From: CAZEAP01 sp964510315
Lineage (GTDB): Bacteria; Planctomycetota; Brocadiia; SM23-32
Length of the DNA stretch: 64,000 bases
Assembly (NCBI GenBank): GCA_964510315.1
Contig: CAZEAP010000021.1
Coordinates: 1 to 64,000, forward strand
Reading direction: 5' to 3'
The position numbers were made by a program, and so were the translations under genes. Shown piece after piece: positions 50,208 to 58,861 of the stretch (position 1 is its first letter; each line of letters begins with the position of its first letter). Below the pieces are notes generated by a model. The model was not told where the DNA came from. It ran no database searches and saw nothing but the letters and a program-made list of their open reading frames with translations.

Positions 50208-53048
50208 CTACGTCCCGTTTCCCTCGAGCACCATCCCCGCGTGGCGGGCGAAGAGCGCCCGCAGATCCTTCCGGTACCGCTCAAGGGTCTCGCGTCCGAG
50301 ACCTTCCCAATCCCCGCAGCGGAGCAGTGCCCTGGCGAGCACGATCTCCCGCAGCGCGCCCTCGCGGCGCCGCTTCCCGCGGTCGCGGTGCAGCGGCTCA
50401 AGTTCGGGCATGGCGTACCCGGACATTCCCGGCTTGCGCAGAAGCCGGGCCAGCGGCTCGGCAGCTGACGCATCGCTCAGGGCTTCGAGCGCGAGGGCCA
50501 CCGCCCGGTGGTGGGAGAGGGTCGAAGCGGCGTCCAGTTCGGACATCTTCTCGATGATTACAGGGACACCCCGCTCATCCCCGGTCCGGGCCAACGCCAG
50601 CACCACCGCATCGACCGGCGTAGGCAGGTGCGCGTATTCGGCCATCCCGCCCTGCAGGATCTTCTCGTCCCACTCCACCTCCCGCAACGCATCGACGAGT
50701 TCCGGCACGACGTCTCCATCGCCGATGAACGGCAGGATCCTGGCGTAAAAGAGCCGTTCCCCGCCGCTTGCCGCTTCGTGCGCCGCCCTGACCTCGGGCA
50801 ATGCCGCGTCCGGATGGGTCCGCACCACGGCGAGCGCCCGGCAGGCCGCCGGTCGGTCCTGGGCCGTCAGGGTGCGCGCGGCCCGCGCGACCTCCTCTTC
50901 CGACAGCGGGAACGTGTCCTCGTGCCCCAGCACGTCGGGCGGCAGGTTCCCGATCTCCACGAGGTGCTTCTGGAGGCGCCTGACGTCGACCTCGCCCGGA
51001 GGGACGCCGTCCCGGGAGGCCATGGCCGCCGCCCTTCCCGCGGCATAACCCTGGTTGGCCAGGTCGTGCTGCATGCGCACCAGAGCCGCCGCATCGCGCT
51101 CCATGCTGATGCCGAGGCCGACCACCAGCAGCCCTTCCAGCCCCTTCGGCAGCAGACACCGGTACGGCGTGTAGCAGGAGCCGCCCGGGGCGGGGTGGTT
51201 GGCGCGGCGGGACTCCGGGGTGTGCGGGATAAGGGCGAAGTAGGAGAGGTTTGGATATCCGTGCGAATCGTAATCGCTGCTGGACAACACGATGGTGTCG
51301 GGGTAGGTCCGCCCGGCGATCTGGTCGAGGTAGCGCAGCACGTGCTCGCCGACGAGGCGGCGACGCTCGCGGGTCTGCAGCAAGGGCCCTACGTCGAAGG
51401 TCGCGCCCTCCATAGCCGCCGTCGCGCCGACGAAGGCGCGCCAGACGTCGGCCACGTCCGACTCGTCGACCAGCAGGTAATCGGTGTTGACGTAGTTAGC
51501 ACCCAGCGGCCGCTCCGGCAGGCCTGCGCCCTGCATGGCGATCTTGCCGTCCTCCGTGGCGCCGTACATCGTCTCCGCCCCGGCGTGGGCGGCCAGGTCG
51601 GCGTTGCCGGTGGCATCGATGACAACGTCCGCCATGACCGCTCCGCGGCCTTCCGGGGTGGCGACCACTGCGCCGCTGACCGATCCGCCGCGCACCACAA
51701 CTCCGCAACCGATCGCGCCGAACCAGACCTCACCGCCGGCCTCTCTGACACGGCGGCGGTACCACTCCATCTTGTCCTCCAGCGTGTGCTCCTCGTCCGG
51801 GAAAGGCACCTCCCTGCTGAAGCCGACTCGCTCGCCGTGGTAGGGCCTGCCGATCATGCCGAGGGTCGCCGTGCCGCCGAGTGCGGGCTGGTATTCGACG
51901 AGCAGCACGCTGGCGCCGCCCTGCGCGGCGGCGATTGCCGCCGGGGCGCCCGCCGTTCCGCCTCCGACCACGACCACGTCGTAGGTGCCAAGGACGGGAG
52001 CGGTATCCTCATCGGGAGCCACGGCCACTTCCGCCCGACCGATCGGACGCAGCCCTTTGCGGCAGGCAACGACGGGGACCGTCTCTTCCGACTCGTCGGT
52101 GGGTCGGTGGATGTGGGCGGCGCCGGCGCGCGGGGAGCGAGAGGCAATACGGGCGGCGTCTTTGCCGACCGCTGTCCCCACGGCCGTCAGGTCGGTCGGC
52201 CTCAACAGCCCACGCGCAACCTCGCGGGGCAGGTCGGCGCAGCCGTTCAGAACGAATATCCCGTCTTCGCCGACGGGACGGAAATGGTCGAGCGCGGGCT
52301 CCTCCTCTCCGTTCCATCGCTCGGCGGTGCGTCCGCAGGCGATCGGGTCCGGCGGGACCTGGAACAACTGCTCCGATGCCCTTAGCTGACCTTCGGCATA
52401 GGTCAGATCGCGCGCGGCCTGTTCCGCCGCCGCAAAGTCGAGGAAGCTCCGGCCGGGCATCTCCACCGAGACCCGCCGGGTGACGAAACGCGGCTCACCG
52501 CCCTCGCCGGGCAGCACCAGCGTCCGCTCGAAATCCAGCTCTCCGCCCGGCCATTCGGCGCTCGCGGCGCCCGCCCGGCGGGCGAACCACGCCCGGTCGG
52601 TGGCGTCAATGACGACGCGGGCCAGAACCGCCTGGAGCCCGGCGCGATCGGCCATGGTAAAGCCGGCGAGCCGCTCCTCCTCATCGCGGAGCGGCTCGGC
52701 CGGATAGCATCCGTGCAGGAAGCGCACGCCCGCCTCGACGAGGGCTCCATCCAGCATCTTCTTAACCCGCAGCGGGGTCGTCCGCCGGCGATCCCCGAAG
52801 ATTCGGCGGGCCAGCTCGGTCCCGGGCTGCTGTCCATCCGCCAGAGCCAGCCGGAGGGTGGCGCAGAGGTCCTCCCCGAGGTAGGTCCGTGGCGCGCAGA
52901 GGAAGACGTTTGCGCCGTTCTCGGCCGCGCTGACCGCCGCGGCGACGGCGTGCGTTCCCCCGCCTATCACCGCGACGTCGACGTCGAACACGACGTGGAT
53001 GCACACGCGGTCCCGGCCCGTCTCTGGATCATTTTGGGCGGACGCCAT
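50208..53048 (-). CDS. Double FAD-dependent oxidoreductase with C-terminal repeat region
   Basis: A 946-residue protein with two FAD/NAD-binding Rossmann motifs: DVAVIGGGTHAVAAAVSAAE (about 24) and VVVGGGTAGAPAAIAAAQGG (about 357). Each is followed by FAD_oxidored-type sequence such as DVVIDATGNADLAAHAG. The C-terminal ~230 residues have an alternating helical pattern resembling HEAT repeats. No signal peptide is seen. Such enzymes cluster with sulfatases and glycan-degrading genes in PVC and related bacteria, but the substrate is unknown. It is 37 bases after the sulfatase remnant. Fusion of two oxidoreductase halves in one chain is uncommon. Confidence 0.85.
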   Translation of the reverse strand: MASAQNDPETGRDRVCIHVVFDVDVAVIGGGTHAVAAAVSAAENGANVFLCAPRTYLGEDLCATLRLALADGQQPGTELARRIFGDRRRTTPLRVKKMLDGALVEAGVRFLHGCYPAEPLRDEEERLAGFTMADRAGLQAVLARVVIDATDRAWFARRAGAASAEWPGGELDFERTLVLPGEGGEPRFVTRRVSVEMPGRSFLDFAAAEQAARDLTYAEGQLRASEQLFQVPPDPIACGRTAERWNGEEEPALDHFRPVGEDGIFVLNGCADLPREVARGLLRPTDLTAVGTAVGKDAARIASRSPRAGAAHIHRPTDESEETVPVVACRKGLRPIGRAEVAVAPDEDTAPVLGTYDVVVVGGGTAGAPAAIAAAQGGASVLLVEYQPALGGTATLGMIGRPYHGERVGFSREVPFPDEEHTLEDKMEWYRRRVREAGGEVWFGAIGCGVVVRGGSVSGAVVATPEGRGAVMADVVIDATGNADLAAHAGAETMYGATEDGKIAMQGAGLPERPLGANYVNTDYLLVDESDVADVWRAFVGATAAMEGATFDVGPLLQTRERRRLVGEHVLRYLDQIAGRTYPDTIVLSSSDYDSHGYPNLSYFALIPHTPESRRANHPAPGGSCYTPYRCLLPKGLEGLLVVGLGISMERDAAALVRMQHDLANQGYAAGRAAAMASRDGVPPGEVDVRRLQKHLVEIGNLPPDVLGHEDTFPLSEEEVARAARTLTAQDRPAACRALAVVRTHPDAALPEVRAAHEAASGGERLFYARILPFIGDGDVVPELVDALREVEWDEKILQGGMAEYAHLPTPVDAVVLALARTGDERGVPVIIEKMSELDAASTLSHHRAVALALEALSDASAAEPLARLLRKPGMSGYAMPELEPLHRDRGKRRREGALREIVLARALLRCGDWEGLGRETLERYRKDLRALFARHAGMVLEGNGT

Positions 53049-53085
53049 CTCTCGCTGTCTTTCCGCGATTACAGTATCAGCAACA

Positions 53086-53785
53086 TCACCCGCCCAGCAT
53101 GCCGCGGGCGGCGGCGAGCAGGCCGTCGTCGGTCTCTTCCATCCATTCCAGCAGGCGCCGGCGTCCCTGTTCGATCACATTTTCGTGCCCCGAGGCCGCG
53201 GCCAGGTTCTCCAGCTCGTCCGGGTCCACCTCCAGGTCGTAGAGCTCGTCGACGTCGCCGGGATTGAACACGTATTTGTAACGCCCCCAGCGTACCATCC
53301 TCTGCGTGTAAAGGAAACGGTGTCCGTGCCACTCGGCCACAACGTAGTCCGGCCAGTCGGCCTCGGGATCCCTGAGGAGCGGAGCCAGACTGCGCCCGTG
53401 GTGCGGGTTGCGCGGCGAGACGCCGGCGAGGTCGAGCGCCGTGGTCGCCAGGTCCATCTGGCTGACGGGTCGCTTGCAGATCGTGCCGTTGGCGCCCGCT
53501 CCGGGCACCGGCAGATCATGGGAATATGGTAGGTCTCCTCGCAGGTGAACGGGCCCTTGTCGTAGAAGCCGCCATGGCTGCCGATCATGTTGCCGTGATC
53601 GGTGCTGAAGAGGACCGCCGTGTCGTCGGCCGGGTCGTACATCGAAGCCCAGGGCTCTGGCACGTCGTAGGGCATGTGGGGCCCCCAAAAGGAAAGGAAC
53701 ACCAGGAACGACTCGCCGTCGGCATCGGCGCGGCGGCTGTAATCACGAAGCATGCCGGCCGCCTGATCCGCGAGGACAAACGGTT
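53086..53785 (-). pseudogene. Sulfatase remnant (N-truncated, internally deleted, frameshifted)
   Basis: The region encodes parts of a family S1 sulfatase: SFWGPHMPYDVPEPWASMYD, then FSTDHGNMIGSHGGFYDKGP and, in another frame, QMDLATTALDLAGVSPRNPH through VDELYDLEVDPDELENLAAA. The N-terminal third with the CxPSR formylglycine motif is missing. Segments that should be about 100 residues apart are joined after MYDPAD. Near 53,498-53,504 one base is lost and the frame changes. It precedes the FAD oxidoreductase on the minus strand and is preceded by a methyltransferase scrap. It cannot make an active sulfatase. Confidence 0.8.
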
Positions 53786-53788
53786 CGG

Positions 53789-53866
53789 ATGCCTCGGCGG
53801 GAGCGATACGCTCGGCCTTCTGGCCGGTGAACTGCTCCCACCGCCGGACGATGACCCTGCTTTCCG
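53789..53866 (-). pseudogene. DNA methyltransferase C-terminal remnant, right copy
   Basis: The minus-strand frame reads RVIVRRWEQFTGQKAERI, the C-terminal motif of DNA methyltransferases, then runs in frame into sulfatase sequence. The 45 bases 53811-53855 match 46929-46973 at 38 positions, both in the same orientation. No upstream methylase domain exists here. Confidence 0.6.
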
Positions 53867-53953
53867 GCGGGCCTTTGCGTCCGCTCCTGCGTTGCCATAT
53901 GCTTGTGTGCGGTAGCCGGAGTGGTCCGTGCCCGGAGGAGACGAGCGCAGGAA

Positions 53954-55804
53954 GTGAGCCCTGAAATAAAACTCACCCGCTATCTGCACGATCTGGCCGA
54001 CGTCTACAGCCGGGGAGACGCACGCGAAGAGTCGTTCTACCGCGCCTTGCGCGAACTGCTGGAAGAGTACGCCCGCACGACCGGTCGCGAGGACGCCCAC
54101 GTGACCGTCCAGCCAACCGCCACCGAGGGCGGGAACCCCGACTTCCGCGTCTGGAACGGCCGGAACGAAATCACCGGCTACATCGAGGCCAAGCCCCCCG
54201 CAACTCGTCACCTCGGTTCCGTTGCCGAATCCGAGCAGCTATCCCGCTACCGGGACACCTTCCCCAACGTAATCCTGACCAACTTCTTCGAGTTTCGCCT
54301 TTACCGGGACGGCGAGATGGTAGAGCGGGCGGTTGCCGCGGACTCAGGGACCCTGACGGAGGTCGGCGCCGTCCCTCCGGCAAAGGACACCGAGGGTCTG
54401 CTGGGGCTGCTCGAGGAGTTCTTCTCCTTCTCGCTTCCCCGCCCCTTCACGGCCGAATCGCTGGCGGTGGAGCTGGCCAGGCGCACCCGCTTTTTCCGCG
54501 ATGTCGTTCGGCAGGATTTGGAGATGGAGGAGCGTGGCAGCGCCGCCCTGCGGGGGTTCTACGAGGCCTTTCAGACTTACCTGATCGGCAGCCTGTCCGC
54601 CGAGGACTTCGCCGACCTCTACGCGCAAACCGTCACCTACGGCCTGTTCGCGGCCCGGATGCGCACGGACGGGGAGTTCAGCCGAACCGGCGCCTACGAT
54701 GCCATACCCCACACCATCGGCATTCTCCGCGACGTCTTCCGCTACATTTCGTTGGAGGAGCCGCCCGAGCAGGTCCAATGGGTGGTCGACGACATCGCGC
54801 ACTGCCTGGCCGCCGCCGATCCCGCCGGCATCCTGGAGCGCTATTATCGGAACGGCCGCGGCAGCGACCCCGTCGTGCACTTCTACGAGACCTTCCTGAC
54901 CGAGTACGATCCTGAGGAGCGAGAGCGCCGGGGAGTTTTCTACACTCCCGAACCCGTGGTGGACTACATCGTCCGTTCCCTTCACCGCCTGCTCAAAGAG
55001 AAGTTTGGCATCACCCGGGGACTTGCCTCCCGGGAAGTCACATTGCTGGACCCCGCCGCCGGCACCATGACCTTCGTGGCCCGCGCCGCGCAGGAAGCAA
55101 TCGATGAGTTCCAGCACAACTACGGCGCGGGCGGCACGAAGCAGTTCATCCGCGAGCACATCCTGGAGAACTTCTACGCCTTCGAGCTGATGATGGCCCC
55201 CTACGCGGTGGGGCACCTGAAGATGTCCTTCTTCCTGGAGGAGATGGGTCACCGGCTGGAGGCGGACGAGCGGTTCAAGTTCTACCTGACCAACACCCTC
55301 GAGATGGAGGAACTGGAGCAGACGGCGCTGCCCGGCATGTCCTCCCTGGCGGCCGAATCCCGAGAGGCCGGCAGAGTAAAGAAAGAGCAGCCGATCCTGG
55401 TCATCCTCGGCAACCCGCCCTACAACGTTCATTCGCGCAATCGGGGTGACTGGATACTGGCAAAAATCGATGACTACAAGCGGGTGGACGGGGAACCGCT
55501 GGGGGAGCGCAACCCGAAGTGTCTGCAGGACGATTACGTGAAGTTCCTCCGGTTCGCCCAGTGGAAGATGGAACAGGTCGAGCACGGCGTGGTGGGCATG
55601 ATTACCAACCACTCCTGGCTGGACAATCCCACCTTCCGCGGCATGCGGCAGAGCCTCATGGACACCTTCGACGAGATACACGTGCTCGACCTGCACGGCA
55701 ACTCCCTGAAGCGGGAGACCTGCCCGGACGGCAGCCCGGACGAGAACGTCTTCGACATCCGCCAGGGCGTCGCCATATCCTTTTTCCTGAAACTATCGGA
55801 GTAA
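53954..55804 (+). CDS. Type IIG-like restriction-modification enzyme, nuclease-methylase part
   Basis: A 616-residue protein with an N-terminal PD-(D/E)XK nuclease (Asp63 in GNPDFRVW, Glu78-Ala-Lys80 in GYIEAKPP), a helical connector, and a gamma-class N6-adenine methyltransferase. The latter has the SAM motif LLDPAAGTMTF (Asp366) and catalytic NPPY (487-490, LGNPPYNVHS). It stops after GVAISFFLKLSE, where intact Type IIG/ISP enzymes continue into the specificity domain; that domain is the gene at 56.1 kb. No helicase domain is present, favouring Type IIG over ISP. The start is uncertain: GTG 53954 fits the family length, TTG 53903 is open upstream. Confidence 0.85.
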   Translation: MSPEIKLTRYLHDLADVYSRGDAREESFYRALRELLEEYARTTGREDAHVTVQPTATEGGNPDFRVWNGRNEITGYIEAKPPATRHLGSVAESEQLSRYRDTFPNVILTNFFEFRLYRDGEMVERAVAADSGTLTEVGAVPPAKDTEGLLGLLEEFFSFSLPRPFTAESLAVELARRTRFFRDVVRQDLEMEERGSAALRGFYEAFQTYLIGSLSAEDFADLYAQTVTYGLFAARMRTDGEFSRTGAYDAIPHTIGILRDVFRYISLEEPPEQVQWVVDDIAHCLAAADPAGILERYYRNGRGSDPVVHFYETFLTEYDPEERERRGVFYTPEPVVDYIVRSLHRLLKEKFGITRGLASREVTLLDPAAGTMTFVARAAQEAIDEFQHNYGAGGTKQFIREHILENFYAFELMMAPYAVGHLKMSFFLEEMGHRLEADERFKFYLTNTLEMEELEQTALPGMSSLAAESREAGRVKKEQPILVILGNPPYNVHSRNRGDWILAKIDDYKRVDGEPLGERNPKCLQDDYVKFLRFAQWKMEQVEHGVVGMITNHSWLDNPTFRGMRQSLMDTFDEIHVLDLHGNSLKRETCPDGSPDENVFDIRQGVAISFFLKLSE

Positions 55805-55840
55805 CGCAGCCGGACCGAATCACCGAACGCGGAGGCAATG

Positions 55841-56086
55841 ATGACGGAGCCCCGAACAGCACCGCAGCGCTGTCCGATCTGCGGGGGCGGCATGGAGCCG
55901 GGCGCGACCGTTTTCACCGTCGAACTGGGTTTCGGAGTGGTCGTGGTGCGGCACGTGCCGGCACGCGTCTGCGGGTCCTGTGGTGAGAGCTGGATCGAGG
56001 ATGAAACCGCCGCCAACCTCGAGCGCATCGTCGAGGCCGCCCGGGAGGATAAAGGCCCGCTCGAAGTGCTACCCAACTCCGCCTGA
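55841..56086 (+). CDS. YgiT-type zinc-finger protein inside the split R-M locus
   Basis: An 81-residue protein with a zinc site Cys11/Cys14 (CPICGG) and Cys44/Cys47 (VCGSCGESW), a Val-rich strand pair between them and a C-terminal helix (DETAANLERIVEAA). This is the YgiT-type zinc finger seen in the N-terminal half of MqsA-like antitoxins and in small proteins next to HicA/RelE-type toxins. It lacks the MqsA HTH domain, and no toxin gene is adjacent. ATG 55841 is preferred to ATG 55838 for spacing from GGAGG. It lies exactly between the two halves of the R-M enzyme, 36 bases after one and 12 before the other. Confidence 0.8.
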   Translation: MTEPRTAPQRCPICGGGMEPGATVFTVELGFGVVVVRHVPARVCGSCGESWIEDETAANLERIVEAAREDKGPLEVLPNSA

Positions 56087-56098
56087 AGGGGGAATGAC

Positions 56099-57388
56099 GT
56101 GGCGCGCGTCTTCCATCACGATCTGTGGGGCCAGCGACAGGAGAAGTACGCCTGGCTCCGGGACAACGACGTCGCCTCGACGGAGTGGGAGGAGATCGCC
56201 CCGAAATCCGAGTTCTACCTGTTCGTTCCCCGTGACGAGAGGGCGCTGGATCGGTACAGGGATTTTCCCTTCGTCACGGAAATCTTCCCCCAGCATTCGG
56301 CAGGCGTAAAAACGCACAGGGACCATTTTGTCATCGCGTTCGACAGCGCAACTCTTAAGAGACGGATCCGCCAGTTCCGCAACCCGGACATGCCGGACGA
56401 GGTGGTGCGGCAGACGTTCGGCCTGAGCGACAACCGTGACTGGAAGATGGCCGAGAAGCGGAAGAAGATCCAGGAGGACGAGGATTGGCAGGAGAAGATC
56501 GTCCAGTGCCTCTACCGGCCGTTTGACGTGCGGTGGATTTTCTATCACTACCACGCAATTGAGCGCGGCCGCGAGGAAGTGATGCGGCACATGCTGGCGC
56601 ACGAAAACGTGGCGCTCTGCATCGGCCGCGCGGGACAAGTTATCGGCCCCGGCCGCTGGGATATTGTTTTCTGTTCGACCCAGATGGAGGACACTAACCT
56701 CTTCCGACGCGGCGGCAACGTCAATTTTCCTTTGGACCTTTACCCCGACACCTCGAAGAACCACATTTTCAACGACCTTCCGGAGAACGGCGAACGACGG
56801 CCGAATCTCCATCCTCGCCTCTTGCCCGCCCTGACGGAGGCCTACGGTTTCGAGCCCTCCCCGGAGGACGTCTTCAACTACGTCTACGCCGTCCTTTACG
56901 GGCCGTCCTACCGGGAGAAGTACGCCGAGTTCCTCAAGATTGATTTCCCCCGCGTGCCCTTTACCGCCGACGCGGAGCTGTTCCGGGCGCTTGCGGAACT
57001 GGGGGAGCGGCTGGTGGCCCTCCACCTGCTGGACTCGCCCGAACTCGACCCGCCCATCGCACGGTTCGAGGGAGAAGGCGACAGCCGGGTGGCCCGGCTC
57101 AAAAGCGAGGGATTCCGCTACGACGCCGACACCGAGCGGAAGTACATCAACGAAGGCCAGTATTTCGCCCCCGTGCCGGTCGAGTTGTGGGAATACCAGG
57201 TCGGCGGCTACCAGGTGCTCCACAAGTGGCTGAAGGACCGGAAGGAACGGCGGCTGAGCGTCGAGGAGATCCGCACCTACTGCCGAATCGTCACGGCGCT
57301 GCGGCGCACCATCGAGGCCCAGGAAGAGATCGACGCCCTCTATCCCCGCATCGAGGAAGACATCGTTCAGATGCACCTCGGCCCCTGA
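56099..57388 (+). CDS. Specificity (target-recognition) part of the split R-M enzyme
   Basis: A 429-residue protein matching the C-terminal specificity region of Type IIG/ISP enzymes. It begins ARVFHHDLWGQRQEKYAWL, the continuation expected after the end of the upstream methylase, and contains IVQCLYRPFDVRWIFYHY, FCSTQMEDTNLF and the C-terminal VFNYVYAVLYGPSYREKYAE. Its last part has GYQVLHKWLKDRK. GTG 56099 has its own GGGGG ribosome-binding site 6 bases upstream, so it can be made as a separate subunit. The sequence recognised cannot be predicted. Confidence 0.85.
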   Translation: MARVFHHDLWGQRQEKYAWLRDNDVASTEWEEIAPKSEFYLFVPRDERALDRYRDFPFVTEIFPQHSAGVKTHRDHFVIAFDSATLKRRIRQFRNPDMPDEVVRQTFGLSDNRDWKMAEKRKKIQEDEDWQEKIVQCLYRPFDVRWIFYHYHAIERGREEVMRHMLAHENVALCIGRAGQVIGPGRWDIVFCSTQMEDTNLFRRGGNVNFPLDLYPDTSKNHIFNDLPENGERRPNLHPRLLPALTEAYGFEPSPEDVFNYVYAVLYGPSYREKYAEFLKIDFPRVPFTADAELFRALAELGERLVALHLLDSPELDPPIARFEGEGDSRVARLKSEGFRYDADTERKYINEGQYFAPVPVELWEYQVGGYQVLHKWLKDRKERRLSVEEIRTYCRIVTALRRTIEAQEEIDALYPRIEEDIVQMHLGP

Positions 57389-57469
57389 GCCGCACGGTGC
57401 ATCGTTTGGGCAGGTCGCCGTATGGCGAACCGCCTCCCATAACGCGGAGCTTCGGAGCATCGACAGAGA

Positions 57470-57856
57470 GTGGCGGAGGTGGTAGAACCCTCGGGCGGTT
57501 TGGTGCTCGATTCGAAGACCTCTCATCCCCCGGCTGTGGCAAAGCGAAAAATGGCTGCGAAGCGCAGACTGGAAAGCGGCGAAACGGTTACGCTCCGGCT
57601 GACGGCGTTCGAGCGGGAGACCCTGGCCCGCCCGGAAATCTTCTTCTGTGGTTCGGACCTGCGCGAGGAGGTCGAGCGGGAAAGGGAGATGGAAGACGGC
57701 CTGAATTTTACGCTGGACCAGTATGACCGGTTCGCAGGCTGCATTGCCGCTCATGCGAACCACACAGAGGAGCGCGGATTGCGGAAAACGCTGGAGGACA
57801 TCTACGACAAAGTCTGCGCGATCGAGCGGAAATACGAACAGGATTGGCGGAGCTGA
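57470..57856 (+). CDS. Conserved hypothetical partner of the pRiA4b ORF-3 protein
   Basis: A protein of up to 128 residues with no recognised domain. The reliable part starts around MAAKRRLESGETVTLRLTAF and is charged and helical, with EERGLRKTLEDIYDKVCAIE near the end. GTG 57470 adds about 27 weak residues; GTG 57536 or ATG 57551 may be the true start. It ends 6 bases before the pRiA4b ORF-3-like gene. I recall similar proteins next to that family, which suggests a two-gene unit. Function unknown. Confidence 0.55.
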   Translation: MAEVVEPSGGLVLDSKTSHPPAVAKRKMAAKRRLESGETVTLRLTAFERETLARPEIFFCGSDLREEVEREREMEDGLNFTLDQYDRFAGCIAAHANHTEERGLRKTLEDIYDKVCAIERKYEQDWRS

Positions 57857-57862
57857 CGGGGC

Positions 57863-58441
57863 ATGCCGCGTTACCTTGAGTTTGAGGTCGATCTGCCGGG
57901 CGTGGAGCCGAGGGTGTGGCGGCGATTCCTGCTGCCATACAACGGGACTTTTGCCGACCTGCACTGGGCCATACAGTACGCGTGCAGGTGGGAAGGCTAC
58001 CACATGTGGGTCTTCCGAGATGAACCGCGGGGCACCGGATTTGCGCGTCCGGACGTGGAAGACTGGTATCCCGACCCGCGGGTACCGATCGCCGAGCGAG
58101 TCAAACTGGTCAATTTCTTCCGCAGACCCGGGGACTGGTGCGAGTACGAGTACGACTTCGGCGACGGCTGGCACCACCGGGTGGAAACAAAGGGCATCGT
58201 GGAGAAGCCGGAGAAGTTTGACCGAAGGCTGCTCGACGGCGCCAGGGCCTTCCCCCCGGAGGACTGCGGGGGTCTCTACGGCTACGAACAGAGCTGCTGG
58301 ATTGTATCGGCCGGCGAAGAAGAACTCTCCGAACTGAGCGCCGAGGACCGCCGCTTCGTCGAGGAAAGGCGCGAGTGGCTCGGCGAGTGGGACCCGGAGG
58401 ACTTCGATCTGGAGAAGCGCAGGCGGGAGTTCGACATGTAG
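57863..58441 (+). CDS. Plasmid pRiA4b ORF-3 family protein
   Basis: A 192-residue member of the pRiA4b ORF-3 (PF07929) family, originally noted on plasmids and as a passenger of IS1096-type elements. Signatures are VWRRFLLPYNGTFADLHWAI, YDFGDGWHHRVE and the PPEDCGGLYGYE turn. The family's biochemistry is unknown. It is not accompanied by a transposase here. With its upstream partner it closes the accessory block, just before hairpin repeats and a 570-base gene-free stretch. Confidence 0.88.
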   Translation: MPRYLEFEVDLPGVEPRVWRRFLLPYNGTFADLHWAIQYACRWEGYHMWVFRDEPRGTGFARPDVEDWYPDPRVPIAERVKLVNFFRRPGDWCEYEYDFGDGWHHRVETKGIVEKPEKFDRRLLDGARAFPPEDCGGLYGYEQSCWIVSAGEEELSELSAEDRRFVEERREWLGEWDPEDFDLEKRRREFDM

Positions 58442-58521
58442 GGCGCGGCGGTTCCGGCGGCGGCCGCCCCAGGGGGCGACGGGGCCTCAGCCGGGATCGC
58501 GCTACACTCCGGCGGCGTGGC

Positions 58522-58566
58522 GCGGGCATCCCTGCCCGCAGCCCATCACCGGGGCTAAAGCCCCGG
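58522..58566. repeat. Pair of REP-like hairpins
   Basis: GCGGGCA-TCCC-TGCCCGC (58522-58539) and CCGGGGCT-AA-AGCCCCGG (58549-58566) are two perfect stem-loops 9 bases apart. They lie 80 bases after the pRiA4b gene and could also end its transcription, although no T-run follows. Confidence 0.6.
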
Positions 58567-58827
58567 CCTGCACGAGCCGGCCGCTCCGCGGCGTCGACGC
58601 TAAAGATGTACTCTTGCCCCCGCCCTCTTCCAGCAGGAGACCGGCCAGCGCCGGGCGGCCCTTTTGGCGCGTGCCCTCCAGCGGCCGACCCGGTACGGGG
58701 CGGCGGCGGCGAGCAATTCCCGCGCGTCCGCGCGCCCGCCCCGGGGCGGGCGCGACCCCGCGTTTTCGGAACCTTTTTCTTCCCGGCGAGGGTGGGTACC
58801 ATGTCGTGGCAAACTAACCAATCCGCG

Positions 58828-58855
58828 TTGCTACGCGATGTGTTTATGCTACAAT
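58828..58855 (+). promoter_or_regulatory. Promoter of the synthetase-lipoprotein operon
   Basis: TTGCTA (58828-58833), 16-base spacer, TACAAT (58850-58855). A transcript starting near 58862 would have a leader of about 147 bases before the first synthetase gene. The rest of 58442-58827 shows nothing beyond the hairpins. Confidence 0.6.
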
Positions 58856-58861
58856 GGGCCG

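Noticed and set aside
57464..57530. tRNA-Leu/Ser-like sequence (GAGAGTGGCGGAGGTGGTAGA ... CTCGATTCGAAG)
   Set aside because: The acceptor ends pair at only five positions and no anticodon arm forms; it overlaps the start of a hypothetical gene. It might be a tRNA fragment left by integration, but I cannot support it.
56069..58177. 702-codon minus-strand frame opposite the R-M specificity gene
   Set aside because: Antisense shadow spanning three plus-strand genes.
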